From an uncultured Lachnospiraceae bacterium (lineage in GTDB: Bacteria; Bacillota_A; Clostridia; Lachnospirales; Lachnospiraceae), in assembly GCA_905200565.1 (NCBI GenBank), contig CAJKKX010000017.1, forward strand, positions 1-14,063: a stretch of DNA of 14,063 bases, written 5' to 3'. A model generated the notes under the pieces. The model did not search any database and was not told the DNA's origin. It worked only from the letters and a program-made list of their open reading frames with translations. Below are positions 7,165 to 13,996 of this stretch, piece after piece. The position numbers and the translations under genes are program-made. Position 1 is the first letter of the stretch; each line of letters opens with the position of its first letter.

Positions 7165-7955
7165 CCTTCTTCCCCTTTCTGGAATGAATTTAAAAAGGCG
7201 CTCATCATTTCGAGCACCTTTTTTTCATTGTTATTCGTTTTCTCTCCCGGCGGCAGTTCTTCTGTGACAAACTGTTTCATTTCCTGCCGGAAGGACTGCA
7301 CGCCGTTCAACTGTTGCCGCAACTGCTGAATGATTTTATTTTCCTGCTGTCGTATCTGTTCGCTGTCTGCCTGGTAGCTTCCGATTTCGTCGCAGAATCC
7401 ATATTCCAGGCACTGTTCCGGCGTCAGGAAGGTTTCTTTGTCCATCATTTCGGCCAGTTGTTCTTCTGTCAGGTTCTTCGCCCTTTCCATGTAAATTTTG
7501 CGGTTTGATTCCATTAAAGTATCCAGATCATCCGCATATTTGCGCAGCGTTTCGGCGTTCCCGTAGGCGTACATGGCCATGTTATGGATAAGCATGGACG
7601 TCCCAAGCCCCATCACAATTCTGTCGCAGGCAAGGCAGATGACGCTCGCTATCGAATAGGCGAACCCATCTACGTAACATGTCTTGTGTGCCCCATGATG
7701 CTTCAGCAGATTATAGATTGCAATCCCTTCTTTGACGTCCCCGCCGTTCGAATTTACATGCAGCTCAATCTCCGCCGTCTCCGGGATTTCTTCTAGCTGC
7801 TGCCGGAAATAATTGGCGCTGGTCTCAGCGTCATCGTAATCCCATGTCTCCCAGTTGAAATCCCCATAGGCCGTCACGTCATCGTAGATATACAGCTTAT
7901 GTGTGCTCTCGCCTTCCATCTGTTCGAACCTGAACTTTGTCTTACTCGTTTTCAC
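7161..7955 (-). CDS. ClpP-like head maturation protease
   Basis: A serine protease of the ClpP/S14 fold that trims the capsid scaffold domain. Counting from the longer start at 7964, the catalytic triad is visible: Ser104 in GFAYSIAS, His127 in MLIHNM, and Asp175 in MMDKETFLTPEQ. The oxyanion loop NSNGGDV is at 71-77. The C-terminal 60 residues are Q/E/K rich and likely coiled coil. Two GTG starts are possible. The one at 7955 has AAAGGGGG 8 nt upstream; the one at 7964 sits only 1 nt from that site, so I prefer 7955 (264 aa). The gene overlaps the portal stop by 14 nt and the capsid start by 4 nt. Confidence 0.93.
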   Translation of the reverse strand: MKTSKTKFRFEQMEGESTHKLYIYDDVTAYGDFNWETWDYDDAETSANYFRQQLEEIPETAEIELHVNSNGGDVKEGIAIYNLLKHHGAHKTCYVDGFAYSIASVICLACDRIVMGLGTSMLIHNMAMYAYGNAETLRKYADDLDTLMESNRKIYMERAKNLTEEQLAEMMDKETFLTPEQCLEYGFCDEIGSYQADSEQIRQQENKIIQQLRQQLNGVQSFRQEMKQFVTEELPPGEKTNNNEKKVLEMMSAFLNSFQKGEEG

Positions 7956-9129
7956 CTTTATCACCCCCTTTCAAATTGCCAATGTCTGTATAATTCTTTG
8001 TTATCCGGTACGTCCTGCTTTCTTCCGTGTTTAGCTCTGTATCTCCCGCCTTCTTCCGGAGCTCATCAATGCAGTACATCCCGCTGGCAATCAGCTTGTC
8101 AATTTTTTCCGCAATCTCAAAAACATCCGTGTGCATTACGGTCGTCGTATCTATTTTCAGATAATTTCCTTTCTGTATCTCTTTTCTGCCGTACCGCTTC
8201 CGGTTGATCTCTGTCTGAATCATTTCGCAGATCGGGTCTATGCAGAAGGTAAGAAAATTTTTTGTAATCTTTTCCACGTCCGATACATCGCCTTTCAATA
8301 GCGATACCGGAATATTAAACGCCCGTGCTACCGTTTCCACAATCTCATCCAGTACGTCCGTAATATCCTTCATCTCCGATGTGGATTTCTTGCTCTGCTC
8401 CGCCGCCTGCTTTGTGTACGTGAATCCGTTATGTAAAGGAAGCACTGCGTTTCGACTGTTAAAAAACTTCTTGAAGCGTTCATTCATCAGTTCTTCGTAC
8501 ACTTCTTCAAACGTCTTTTTCCCGTAAGTCATCCCGCCAGCGTTTGCGTCAATTTTTAACGTCCCCTTCTCCCCTCCGGCTTTTTCGTATTTATCTACGG
8601 CGTCCTCCAGAAGTTTCGTATAGCCTTTGCATAAGTTTGACAGGAGCTGCCGGATGTTCTTATTGTTCAGCCGGAAATACAGTACTTCCGACATAGGGAA
8701 TGTCCGTTTGAAAGTCAGCCCTCCACGGTAGACATTTTTAAAGAGAACCTCTTTCAGGCAATATTCTTCTTTCGTGAAAGACTCTGCAATGACGAGCTGG
8801 CCGTCAGCCTCCACCACCAAGCATTCGTTATAATACAACAGCCTTTCCACCAGCTCCTGTAGGAACTGGCTTGAATTCTGGTTCCTGTTTGGTTCATAAT
8901 TCCATGCGTAATATTCTTCCCCCTCCTTCTCCTTCCCGTCTTGGAAGGTCTTGAACTCGCACTTTGATACACAGTTGGCGATCAGGTTAATCGCTGCGTG
9001 TATGGTGAATTCCTCCATTGCGAGGGTCGACATTTTTTCCTGGTCTATGTACTCTTCTATAGTCTTACCGGATATTTCTACTGTTTTCCCTCTCAGCATC
9101 TTTCCTCTCAGCCAATTCCAGAACCCCAT
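7942..9129 (-). CDS. HK97-family portal protein
   Basis: This 395-aa protein forms the dodecameric ring at one capsid vertex through which DNA enters and leaves. It begins MGFWNWLRGKMLRG, like many HK97 portals, and shows AMEEFTIHAAINLIANCVSK (about 37-56), a crown/wing region, VARAFNIPVSLLKGDVSD near 268-285, and FLTFCIDPICEMIQTEINRK near 293-312. Length is typical for the family. The ATG at 9129 is preceded by AAAGGAGGG, which overlaps the large terminase stop codon (TAAAGGAGGG), 15 nt between stop and start. The neighbours, terminase and head protease, confirm the role. Confidence 0.94.
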   Translation of the reverse strand: MGFWNWLRGKMLRGKTVEISGKTIEEYIDQEKMSTLAMEEFTIHAAINLIANCVSKCEFKTFQDGKEKEGEEYYAWNYEPNRNQNSSQFLQELVERLLYYNECLVVEADGQLVIAESFTKEEYCLKEVLFKNVYRGGLTFKRTFPMSEVLYFRLNNKNIRQLLSNLCKGYTKLLEDAVDKYEKAGGEKGTLKIDANAGGMTYGKKTFEEVYEELMNERFKKFFNSRNAVLPLHNGFTYTKQAAEQSKKSTSEMKDITDVLDEIVETVARAFNIPVSLLKGDVSDVEKITKNFLTFCIDPICEMIQTEINRKRYGRKEIQKGNYLKIDTTTVMHTDVFEIAEKIDKLIASGMYCIDELRKKAGDTELNTEESRTYRITKNYTDIGNLKGGDKGENE

Positions 9130-9144
9130 GCTCTTTTCCCTCCT

Positions 9145-10812
9145 TTAATAGCTGTAAACATCAAAATTAATATTTCCGTAATCAATCTCTTCCGGCAGTT
9201 CGTCCAGCAGTACAATTGTATTTACGAATTCCATGAACCCGTCTGTCTTTCGGTATCGTGGTTCGATTTTCCCGTAAGTGATATTTCCTTTTTCGTCCAT
9301 GATCTTTTTTGTATTGTTGATATACCAGCGCATGATCTGCGTCTTTCCGAACGACACCATGTGGTTGACGAACAGCGAATTGATAATCGGGGCTGCCTGC
9401 ATGATGTGCGACGGGCGCACCAGGAAAATATTTTTCCTCTCAAACGCATCAAACCCTATTTTTTTGAATGCTGAATTCAACAGTGAGAAGCGGAAATTGT
9501 CAATTCCTATTTTCAGGATATTGTATTTTTTCCCCATTTCCTCAAACCATCCTGTCACAATCTCCGGAGAGATTTCCACGTCATTAATGAACTCTACATC
9601 TCCTTCGGCCTCCCACTTCTTAAGCGGCGCTTTTATTCCGGTCAGATCCCTCGACCTTGTGCATATGAATGTGTGCTGCATATGGTAAATCCTTTGTTCT
9701 TGCCTGAAAGTGAGCCCCACGCACACAAAGTCATCTGTTTTCGCGTAATCAACACTTCCGATGCAGTTTTTTCCTTCCAGTTCCGGGAGGTCTTCTTTGG
9801 TTGCCTCCTCAATGTCCTTCCACGATGCAACTTCGTTCTCTGCGTTTCCGACAGGGTAGTTACAGCGCTTTGCCATGAACTCTGGAAAATAGTCCATGTT
9901 GTAGGGCATGTCCATGATCTCTTTCAGGATGGTTGTTTTCAGGCTCGGAAAATCTTCCAGGCTCGGAATCGCTTTTACGAGCTTATCTATCTGGTTCCAT
10001 TCTTTTTCGTCCTCGATGCGGCACCAAAATACCAATGTCCGGTTCATTGGATTGTATTCTTTCAGGATCGCCCGGTTCTGTTCCTTCTCCTGGTCCAGCA
10101 CTCCTCCCCTGATGTGCCCGTCCGTGGTGATGGTGATAGTCCTTCCATACCATACCTTTCCAAGCCCCGATTTCAAAGTGTTCATGTTCTGGACATCCGT
10201 ATACTCATGCTTTTCGTCAAAGATGACGCATCCGGTACGTTTGCTGTCTTTTCCTCTTTTTGAAGAGGTATTGAACCGAAGCATAGACTTTGTTTTCTTT
10301 CCGGTGATCAGTTCTTTTGTCGCATGGTAATTCTTTTTCAGCACTGTCCGGTATTCTTCTTTTACTGGGTCTTTAATAACGTTATACACGTCAATGAAAG
10401 AGGTTTTTGCCTGATCTTCTGCATTCGCCATCAGGTCAATGTTATATCCGTTTATTCCGTGATACGGTGACAGGAAGTAGAAACACAGGAACGAAATAAA
10501 TCCGTTTTTTCCGCTTCCGCGCCCTACCATAACACGGATATCATTGAATGCAATATCGCCGTTCCTGAAGGTTACACCTACGATTAAGGCAAATAAAAAT
10601 ATTTCCCATTCGATCAGCCGATACGGGAAATACTTCTGCAAAGACAGCCCTTTTTCAATTTTTTCATCATCAATAACAACATCGTCCCTTTCCAACGTCG
10701 GGACGACAATGTTGTCTATCATCTGTTCCTGCTCCCTGCAATGCTCAACCTCGTTATTTTTAATCTTTCTGATGTACGGGTCGATGTACCTGCTATAGCT
10801 CTTCATCCGCAT
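9145..10812 (-). CDS. terL: Terminase large subunit
   Basis: This 555-aa ATPase-nuclease pumps DNA into the prohead and cuts the concatemer. Walker A is VGRGSGKN (96-103) and Walker B is VIFDE (196-200). The C-terminal nuclease has three candidate metal-binding aspartates: Asp355 in GSVDYAKTDD, Asp438 in IGIDNFRF, and Asp524 in YRKTDGFMEF. This layout fits the Terminase_1 family usually paired with P27 small subunits. Starts at 10827 (TTG), 10812 (ATG) and 10806 (ATG) are in frame. I chose 10812 because it is an ATG with GGGCGG 3 nt before it; the site is weak and coupling to the small-subunit gene, which it overlaps by 20 nt, probably helps. Confidence 0.95.
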   Translation of the reverse strand: MRMKSYSRYIDPYIRKIKNNEVEHCREQEQMIDNIVVPTLERDDVVIDDEKIEKGLSLQKYFPYRLIEWEIFLFALIVGVTFRNGDIAFNDIRVMVGRGSGKNGFISFLCFYFLSPYHGINGYNIDLMANAEDQAKTSFIDVYNVIKDPVKEEYRTVLKKNYHATKELITGKKTKSMLRFNTSSKRGKDSKRTGCVIFDEKHEYTDVQNMNTLKSGLGKVWYGRTITITTDGHIRGGVLDQEKEQNRAILKEYNPMNRTLVFWCRIEDEKEWNQIDKLVKAIPSLEDFPSLKTTILKEIMDMPYNMDYFPEFMAKRCNYPVGNAENEVASWKDIEEATKEDLPELEGKNCIGSVDYAKTDDFVCVGLTFRQEQRIYHMQHTFICTRSRDLTGIKAPLKKWEAEGDVEFINDVEISPEIVTGWFEEMGKKYNILKIGIDNFRFSLLNSAFKKIGFDAFERKNIFLVRPSHIMQAAPIINSLFVNHMVSFGKTQIMRWYINNTKKIMDEKGNITYGKIEPRYRKTDGFMEFVNTIVLLDELPEEIDYGNINFDVYSY

Positions 10813-11116
10813 CACCGCCCGATACAAGGTTCACATCCACCGGTTTCAATCCCAGGAAGCGCAGAATGTTCCGCATCTCTGATGATATTCTTCTTTTTTC
10901 TGCTGTGGCGTCTGTGTAATTCTTTAGCGTACAGTTTCCGCTATTTTTCATTGCGGTTAACGTCTTATTAATGTAGAGTAAATCGTCATAAAACGACATA
11001 TACTCTTTCACTTTATCTTCCAGAAATTTCTCCGATAATTTATTCTGTGAAAGCGCATTTTTCAGGCTTTTTTCCGTCATTTTCCTTTCCTTTTCTTCCC
11101 CTGTCGGGCGTGCCAT
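10793..11116 (-). CDS. terS: Terminase small subunit, P27 family
   Basis: This 107-aa protein recognises the packaging site and loads the large terminase. It starts MARPTGEEKERKMTEKSLKN and has a helical middle (LEDKVKEYMSFYDDLLYIN), then EMRNILRFLGLKPVDV near the C-terminus, the motif pattern of P27-type small terminases. The ATG at 11116 has AAAGGAGGAGG 4 nt upstream; the same frame extends upstream to 11188, but that part has no good site and overlaps the structured intergenic region. The position after an HNH gene and before the large subunit is the common order in Gram-positive cos phages. Confidence 0.9.
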   Translation of the reverse strand: MARPTGEEKERKMTEKSLKNALSQNKLSEKFLEDKVKEYMSFYDDLLYINKTLTAMKNSGNCTLKNYTDATAEKRRISSEMRNILRFLGLKPVDVNLVSGGDADEEL

Positions 11117-11139
11117 TTTACCTCCTCCTTTCTCAGATT

Positions 11140-11230
11140 TTCGGAATTTTTTTAAATTTCTCCGAAGGCGTGTCCCCCTCCCGGTCACTGACCCCCCGGA
11201 GTTTTTTCATTTTTTTAACCCGGGGGGGTG
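11140..11230. other. Candidate cos / packaging recognition region upstream of terS
   Basis: This gene-free stretch between the HNH and terS genes holds three symmetric elements: an imperfect hairpin at 11140-11166 (TTCGG against CCGAA), the 11-bp palindrome GGTCACTGACC at 11183-11193, and a GC-run inverted repeat, CCCCCCGG (11192-11199) against CCGGGGGG (11220-11227), around a 20-bp A/T-rich centre. Phages with an HNH gene beside terS usually cut cohesive ends here. That link is established for the class; the exact cut in this phage is inference. Confidence 0.5.
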
Positions 11231-11232
11231 TC

Positions 11233-11538
11233 CTACCACCTTTCTTCATTCTGGAATCCTCTCTTTTTTCCGTGATGTTCTTTATAGTGGCAGCTCTTAC
11301 AGATTGGCTCCAGATTGTCGTCCTCAAGCGCCAGCTCCGGGAATTCCCTCAAGTACTTCTTGTGGTGTACTGTGCAAGCCCGTGTCACCATCCCTTTGGC
11401 TTTGCACCTGCTGCATTCATAGTGATTCTCTTTTAGTATCCTCGCCTGCGTCCTCCTCCAGACAGGCGATGTGTAGAACGCATGAAGATTATCGTCCCTT
11501 ATCAGTCCTTTTATCCATGTAAGCATTTCTTCTGTCAT
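11233..11538 (-). CDS. HNH endonuclease of the packaging module
   Basis: This 101-aa protein carries a full HNH motif: zinc ligands C42-x2-C45, the VHHKKY catalytic strand at 57-62 with His58/His59, Asn75 in DDNLEPIC, and C80-x2-C83 followed by His84. The N-terminal SPVWRRTQARIL helix is typical of phage HNH proteins. In HK97-like phages the HNH protein works with terminase for specific cos cleavage. The ATG at 11538 follows AGGAG with 8-9 nt spacing; the frame stays open to 11598, but that part overlaps the terminator. It is the first gene after the promoter-terminator pair at 11597-11686. Confidence 0.92.
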   Translation of the reverse strand: MTEEMLTWIKGLIRDDNLHAFYTSPVWRRTQARILKENHYECSRCKAKGMVTRACTVHHKKYLREFPELALEDDNLEPICKSCHYKEHHGKKRGFQNEERW

Positions 11539-11596
11539 CTCTGAATCTCCTATGTTTGCTGACCGGAACAGGCGGACTTGAGTAACCGGTGCACGC

Positions 11597-11626
11597 AAAA
11601 ACGCCCCGTATCTCTACAGGACGTTT
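11597..11626 (-). terminator. Intrinsic terminator just downstream of the consensus promoter
   Basis: In the minus-strand RNA, AAACGTCCTGT (11626-11616) pairs with ACGGGGCGTTT (11609-11599) across a 6-nt loop AGAGAT; 11 pairs, two of them G-U, followed by a U run (11601-11597). It lies only about 25-30 nt after the predicted transcription start and about 60 nt before the HNH gene. Confidence 0.75.
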
Positions 11627-11657
11627 CAACCTCTTTTTTATACACTTCGATTATTCT

Positions 11658-11686
11658 ATTATAAAGTCAAGAGTCACAAATGTCAA
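11658..11686 (-). promoter_or_regulatory. Perfect consensus sigma-A promoter at the head of the late operon
   Basis: TTGACA (11686-11681) and TATAAT (11663-11658) are both exact matches, separated by exactly 17 bp, on the minus strand. The sequence upstream of the -35 (11687-11709) is A/T-rich, UP-element-like. The predicted start is near 11651. The promoter lies 23 nt after the stop of the sigma-like regulator gene and reads toward the HNH, terminase and structural genes. Confidence 0.85.
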
Positions 11687-11709
11687 TAGTTTTATAACAT
11701 CTATAACGA

Positions 11710-12102
11710 CTAGAATACATTGTTGAAATGAACCAGTAGAATCCTCCTGCACTCTTGTTCTGTTATCCCTATCGCCGCCGCTACTTCATGTTCGGGCAGG
11801 CAGTTGATATATTTTAGTGTCAGGACGAGACGGATAACCCAATCCGGGATTATTTCTATGTATGACCTGGCATGTTGTATCAGCCGTATATTCCTGCAAT
11901 ACAGTTCCCGGTATTCCAGCTCAATATCATACGCTTCCTCTACCTGGCTCATAGAGGTATTGAGCGCACTTCTTGCATGTGGCATTCCGTCATTCGCTTT
12001 CATGCCTGTTCCGTCGTCACATTTAAGTTCCCTGTATTTTTCCTGGAGTTGCTTCAGTTTGCGGTTGTTTCTCCCGATCTGTAAAAATTCATTTTCTGTC
12101 AC
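11710..12102 (-). CDS. Sigma-70 region 4-like phage regulator, probable late-gene activator
   Basis: This 130-aa protein has a helix-turn-helix near its C-terminus (residues about 102-126, around HEVAAAIGITEQECRRIL), preceded by RLVLTLKYINCL, which resembles region 4 of sigma factors. N-terminal residues 1-80 are helical and charged. Proteins of this size and position, just before the HNH and terminase genes, are usually late transcription regulators of the ArpU/RinA or sigma-like type in Bacillota phages. The start is a GTG at 12102 with GGGGAGGG 7 nt upstream. It is followed at once by the promoter-terminator pair, its most likely site of action. Family assignment is by pattern only. Confidence 0.8.
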   Translation of the reverse strand: MTENEFLQIGRNNRKLKQLQEKYRELKCDDGTGMKANDGMPHARSALNTSMSQVEEAYDIELEYRELYCRNIRLIQHARSYIEIIPDWVIRLVLTLKYINCLPEHEVAAAIGITEQECRRILLVHFNNVF

Positions 12103-12141
12103 TATTAATCCCTCCCCTCGTCCGGTGTCACCTGCTGCTGT

Positions 12142-12333
12142 TCATAATTCTTTTGCGCACTCTGGACAGAGCCACTTTCTTGGACTGATCTGTATAAACC
12201 CATTTAATTTCGCTTCATTTTCCGCCAGCGTTCTCTTATGCGTCCGCCTTGCAAGCTCTCCTGTATAATCCTCCAGCAAGCTATTACATTTATCACATCG
12301 AACAGAATAAAAAATAACCCTTTCTACTGCCAT
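12142..12333 (-). CDS. Small zinc-ribbon-like protein, function unknown
   Basis: This 63-aa protein has two cysteine pairs, C13-x2-C16 (VRCDKCNSLL) and C56-x2-C59 (WLCPECAKEL), which would bind one zinc ion with the pairs 40 residues apart. Between them lies a basic helix (ARRTHKRTLAENEAKL). The ATG at 12333 follows AAAGGGAA; the upstream gene stops 4 nt before it. Such proteins are common in the accessory region of Clostridia phages, and I know no assigned function. Confidence 0.7.
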   Translation of the reverse strand: MAVERVIFYSVRCDKCNSLLEDYTGELARRTHKRTLAENEAKLNGFIQISPRKWLCPECAKEL

Positions 12334-12336
12334 AAT

Positions 12337-12801
12337 TTATTTCCCTTTCGCGATCTGATACTCATATTCTTTCAATGCGGCTTCGGCTTCTTCCTGTGTC
12401 AAAAACCATGTTTCTTTATAAAACACATCCGCCACGCTTGCCATTCCATCGCAGGTAGAAAGCAAATATCCGTTTTTGCTAACTTCTATTCGGTTCACAA
12501 CTTGCTTATATACCCGATTATTTTCTCCGTGCCCATTAAGGATATTTAATTTATAGTTTGTTTTACTTGGTATAACGTACACCGTATCCCCCAACGCACA
12601 AGGCAGTTTCAGAAGTTTCCCTTGTTCCTCTAAGTCCTCATATTCTGCCAGCTTATCAACCGCGCAATATCCTTCATCGCAATTTGCATAATGCGCCGTT
12701 GGTTCTGCTCCATAGCATTGATACAGCGTTTTCAATACATCTTCTCCGTAATCCTCTTTTACGAGTATTCCACCAGAAGTTCTTTCTGTTAATCTCTCCA
12801 T
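12337..12801 (-). CDS. Conserved phage hypothetical protein (MERLTER-type)
   Basis: This 154-aa protein begins MERLTERTSGGILVKED, a start seen in many hypothetical proteins of Clostridia phages, followed by DKLAEYEDLEEQGKLLKLPC (about 49-68). The centre has beta-strand character (GDTVYVIPSK), and the end reads WFLTQEEAEAALKEYEYQ, a small helical tail also recurrent in this group. No catalytic motif is visible. The ATG at 12801 is preceded by GGAGG with A-rich spacing. The function is unknown; the family attribution is from memory of this opening and closing pattern. Confidence 0.75.
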   Translation of the reverse strand: MERLTERTSGGILVKEDYGEDVLKTLYQCYGAEPTAHYANCDEGYCAVDKLAEYEDLEEQGKLLKLPCALGDTVYVIPSKTNYKLNILNGHGENNRVYKQVVNRIEVSKNGYLLSTCDGMASVADVFYKETWFLTQEEAEAALKEYEYQIAKGK

Positions 12802-12870
12802 ATTCCTTTTCCTCCACGGTCCCCGAAAATAATACTGTTTTAAAGGAAATGCGTCTTGCCTCCGTCCTTA

Positions 12871-13086
12871 TTACGTGTCTCTTCTGCGCCTTTCCGGTTC
12901 TCCTGCTGCCCGCTTCGCCTTTCTTGATGCTCTGAATTTAAGTTTCTGACTGCAATACGGACAACAAATATAATCTTCTAATACTTGCATACCGCATTTT
13001 TTATTCGGGCATCTCCATTCATTAAATCTCTCGCCGTGATAAATTCTACATCCTACAAACTCTGCAAATTTTCGAATAAATCTCAT
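12871..13086 (-). CDS. Small zinc-ribbon protein with basic tail, function unknown
   Basis: With the ATG at 13086 the protein has 71 aa. Cysteines are in WRCPNKKCGM (C26, C31) and CCPYC (C41, C42, C45), a zinc-ribbon pattern. The tail from residue 51 is strongly basic and arginine-rich, which suggests nucleic acid binding. AAAGGAG lies 9 nt before this ATG. A longer start at 13122 (83 aa) overlaps the previous stop by 4 nt (ATGA) but has no Shine-Dalgarno; coupling could make it the true one. The function is not recognised. Confidence 0.7.
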   Translation of the reverse strand: MRFIRKFAEFVGCRIYHGERFNEWRCPNKKCGMQVLEDYICCPYCSQKLKFRASRKAKRAAGEPERRRRDT

Positions 13087-13118
13087 TTCCACTGACTCCT
13101 TTTTACAATCTATTTCAT

Positions 13119-13496
13119 TCATTTTAAAACTTCAAAATCATAATCACTTTCCACGAAATCCACTGTTTTTTCGTGGTTTATTGCATTTCCCAAAACGCAA
13201 TATATCTCGTCCATATCCTTCTCCGTGAAATTCGTATCCAAAAAAGCATTTATCCCATTTAACATAAACTCATGGAATTTTCTATTTCTCCATTCCTTCG
13301 AATATGGAGAGGTCTTGTGCGCCGCCCTTGAAAACCACTCTAAAACTTTACACTCCACATCCAGCGGCGTTTTGCAGTCCTTAAGGATTATGTATTGGTT
13401 CGTCCTTACGTGCGCTATAAATTCATCATGTTCATTTATAAAGCTTCTCGGAAACGCTGTCAGCAACGCAAGTCTGACTTCCTGCATATCATTCAT
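13119..13496 (-). CDS. Phage protein of unknown function
   Basis: This 125-aa acidic protein is predicted to be mostly helical, with EVRLALLTAFPRSFINEHDE at the N-terminus, a WFSRAAHKTSPYSKEWRNRK stretch near residues 54-73, and FTEKDMDEIYCVLGNAINHE near 90-109. There are no membrane segments or metal-binding motifs. Its ATG at 13496 overlaps the previous stop by 4 nt (ATGA), with AAGGGAG close upstream, and its own end overlaps the longer start of the next gene in the same way, so it is part of a coupled operon. I do not recognise a function. Confidence 0.75.
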   Translation of the reverse strand: MNDMQEVRLALLTAFPRSFINEHDEFIAHVRTNQYIILKDCKTPLDVECKVLEWFSRAAHKTSPYSKEWRNRKFHEFMLNGINAFLDTNFTEKDMDEIYCVLGNAINHEKTVDFVESDYDFEVLK

Positions 13497-13996
13497 TCTC
13501 CCTTACCTCTCTCCCTTGCCGCTGACCGAAACATCATCAACAGCATTTCCGATACAGGTCTCTCACGGTCTTTACGTTTTGCTTTCTTTATGGATTTAAG
13601 CGTTCTCCATATGTCATCAGTTGGCACAAGAACACCAACATAATACGGTATTTCGTTTCTGACCTTTTCAAATACTTCCTCCGGCATAACGTAATAATTA
13701 AAATCTCCGTGGAAGTTATGACCGTTCTTTGAGTGGAAATCCTCTACTGACGATTTTACCTCGTAACAGTAGAAATCCCCCTTTTCAATTCCAGACACTG
13801 TATTATTTACAGGCTTGAACTTCATATAATCTACCCGCACCGCATGAGTGGTTGCATAATCAAATGTAACTTCCTTCGCCCAGTAAATCCGAGGGTTGTT
13901 ATGGGGATTGATGTACTTTTGAATACATAATGACAATGTTGCTGTAATTTCTGGTCTCTCGCTCACTTTCCCTGTCCCCTTTCCATCTTTCTTCAC
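13493..13996 (-). CDS. PD-(D/E)XK nuclease-like protein (MmcB-like)
   Basis: This 167-aa protein shows the core of a restriction-endonuclease-like fold: Asp56 in HAVRVDYMKF, then Glu79 and Lys81 in GDFYCYEVKSSVEDF. The segment GHNFHGDFNYYVMPEE and the strand YVGVLV follow, the pattern of MmcB-like phage and bacterial proteins. This suggests DNA cleavage or repair, but activity is inferred. The C-terminal helix is basic (KSIKKAKRKDRERP). The start is a GTG at 13996 with AAGGTG 8 nt upstream, overlapping an upstream stop by 4 nt (GTGA). The frame is also open from there to the window edge, so a longer form cannot be excluded. Confidence 0.8.
   Translation of the reverse strand: MKKDGKGTGKVSERPEITATLSLCIQKYINPHNNPRIYWAKEVTFDYATTHAVRVDYMKFKPVNNTVSGIEKGDFYCYEVKSSVEDFHSKNGHNFHGDFNYYVMPEEVFEKVRNEIPYYVGVLVPTDDIWRTLKSIKKAKRKDRERPVSEMLLMMFRSAARERGKGE

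Noticed and set aside
11133..11327. A 64-codon frame covering the HNH 3' end and the structured intergenic region
   Set aside because: Lys/Arg-rich, no ribosome binding site, overlaps the HNH gene and the candidate cos repeats; more likely non-coding.
12802..12870. TATTAT-like -10 element upstream of the MERLTER-type gene
   Set aside because: No acceptable -35 at 16-18 bp spacing, and the gene fits the upstream operon.
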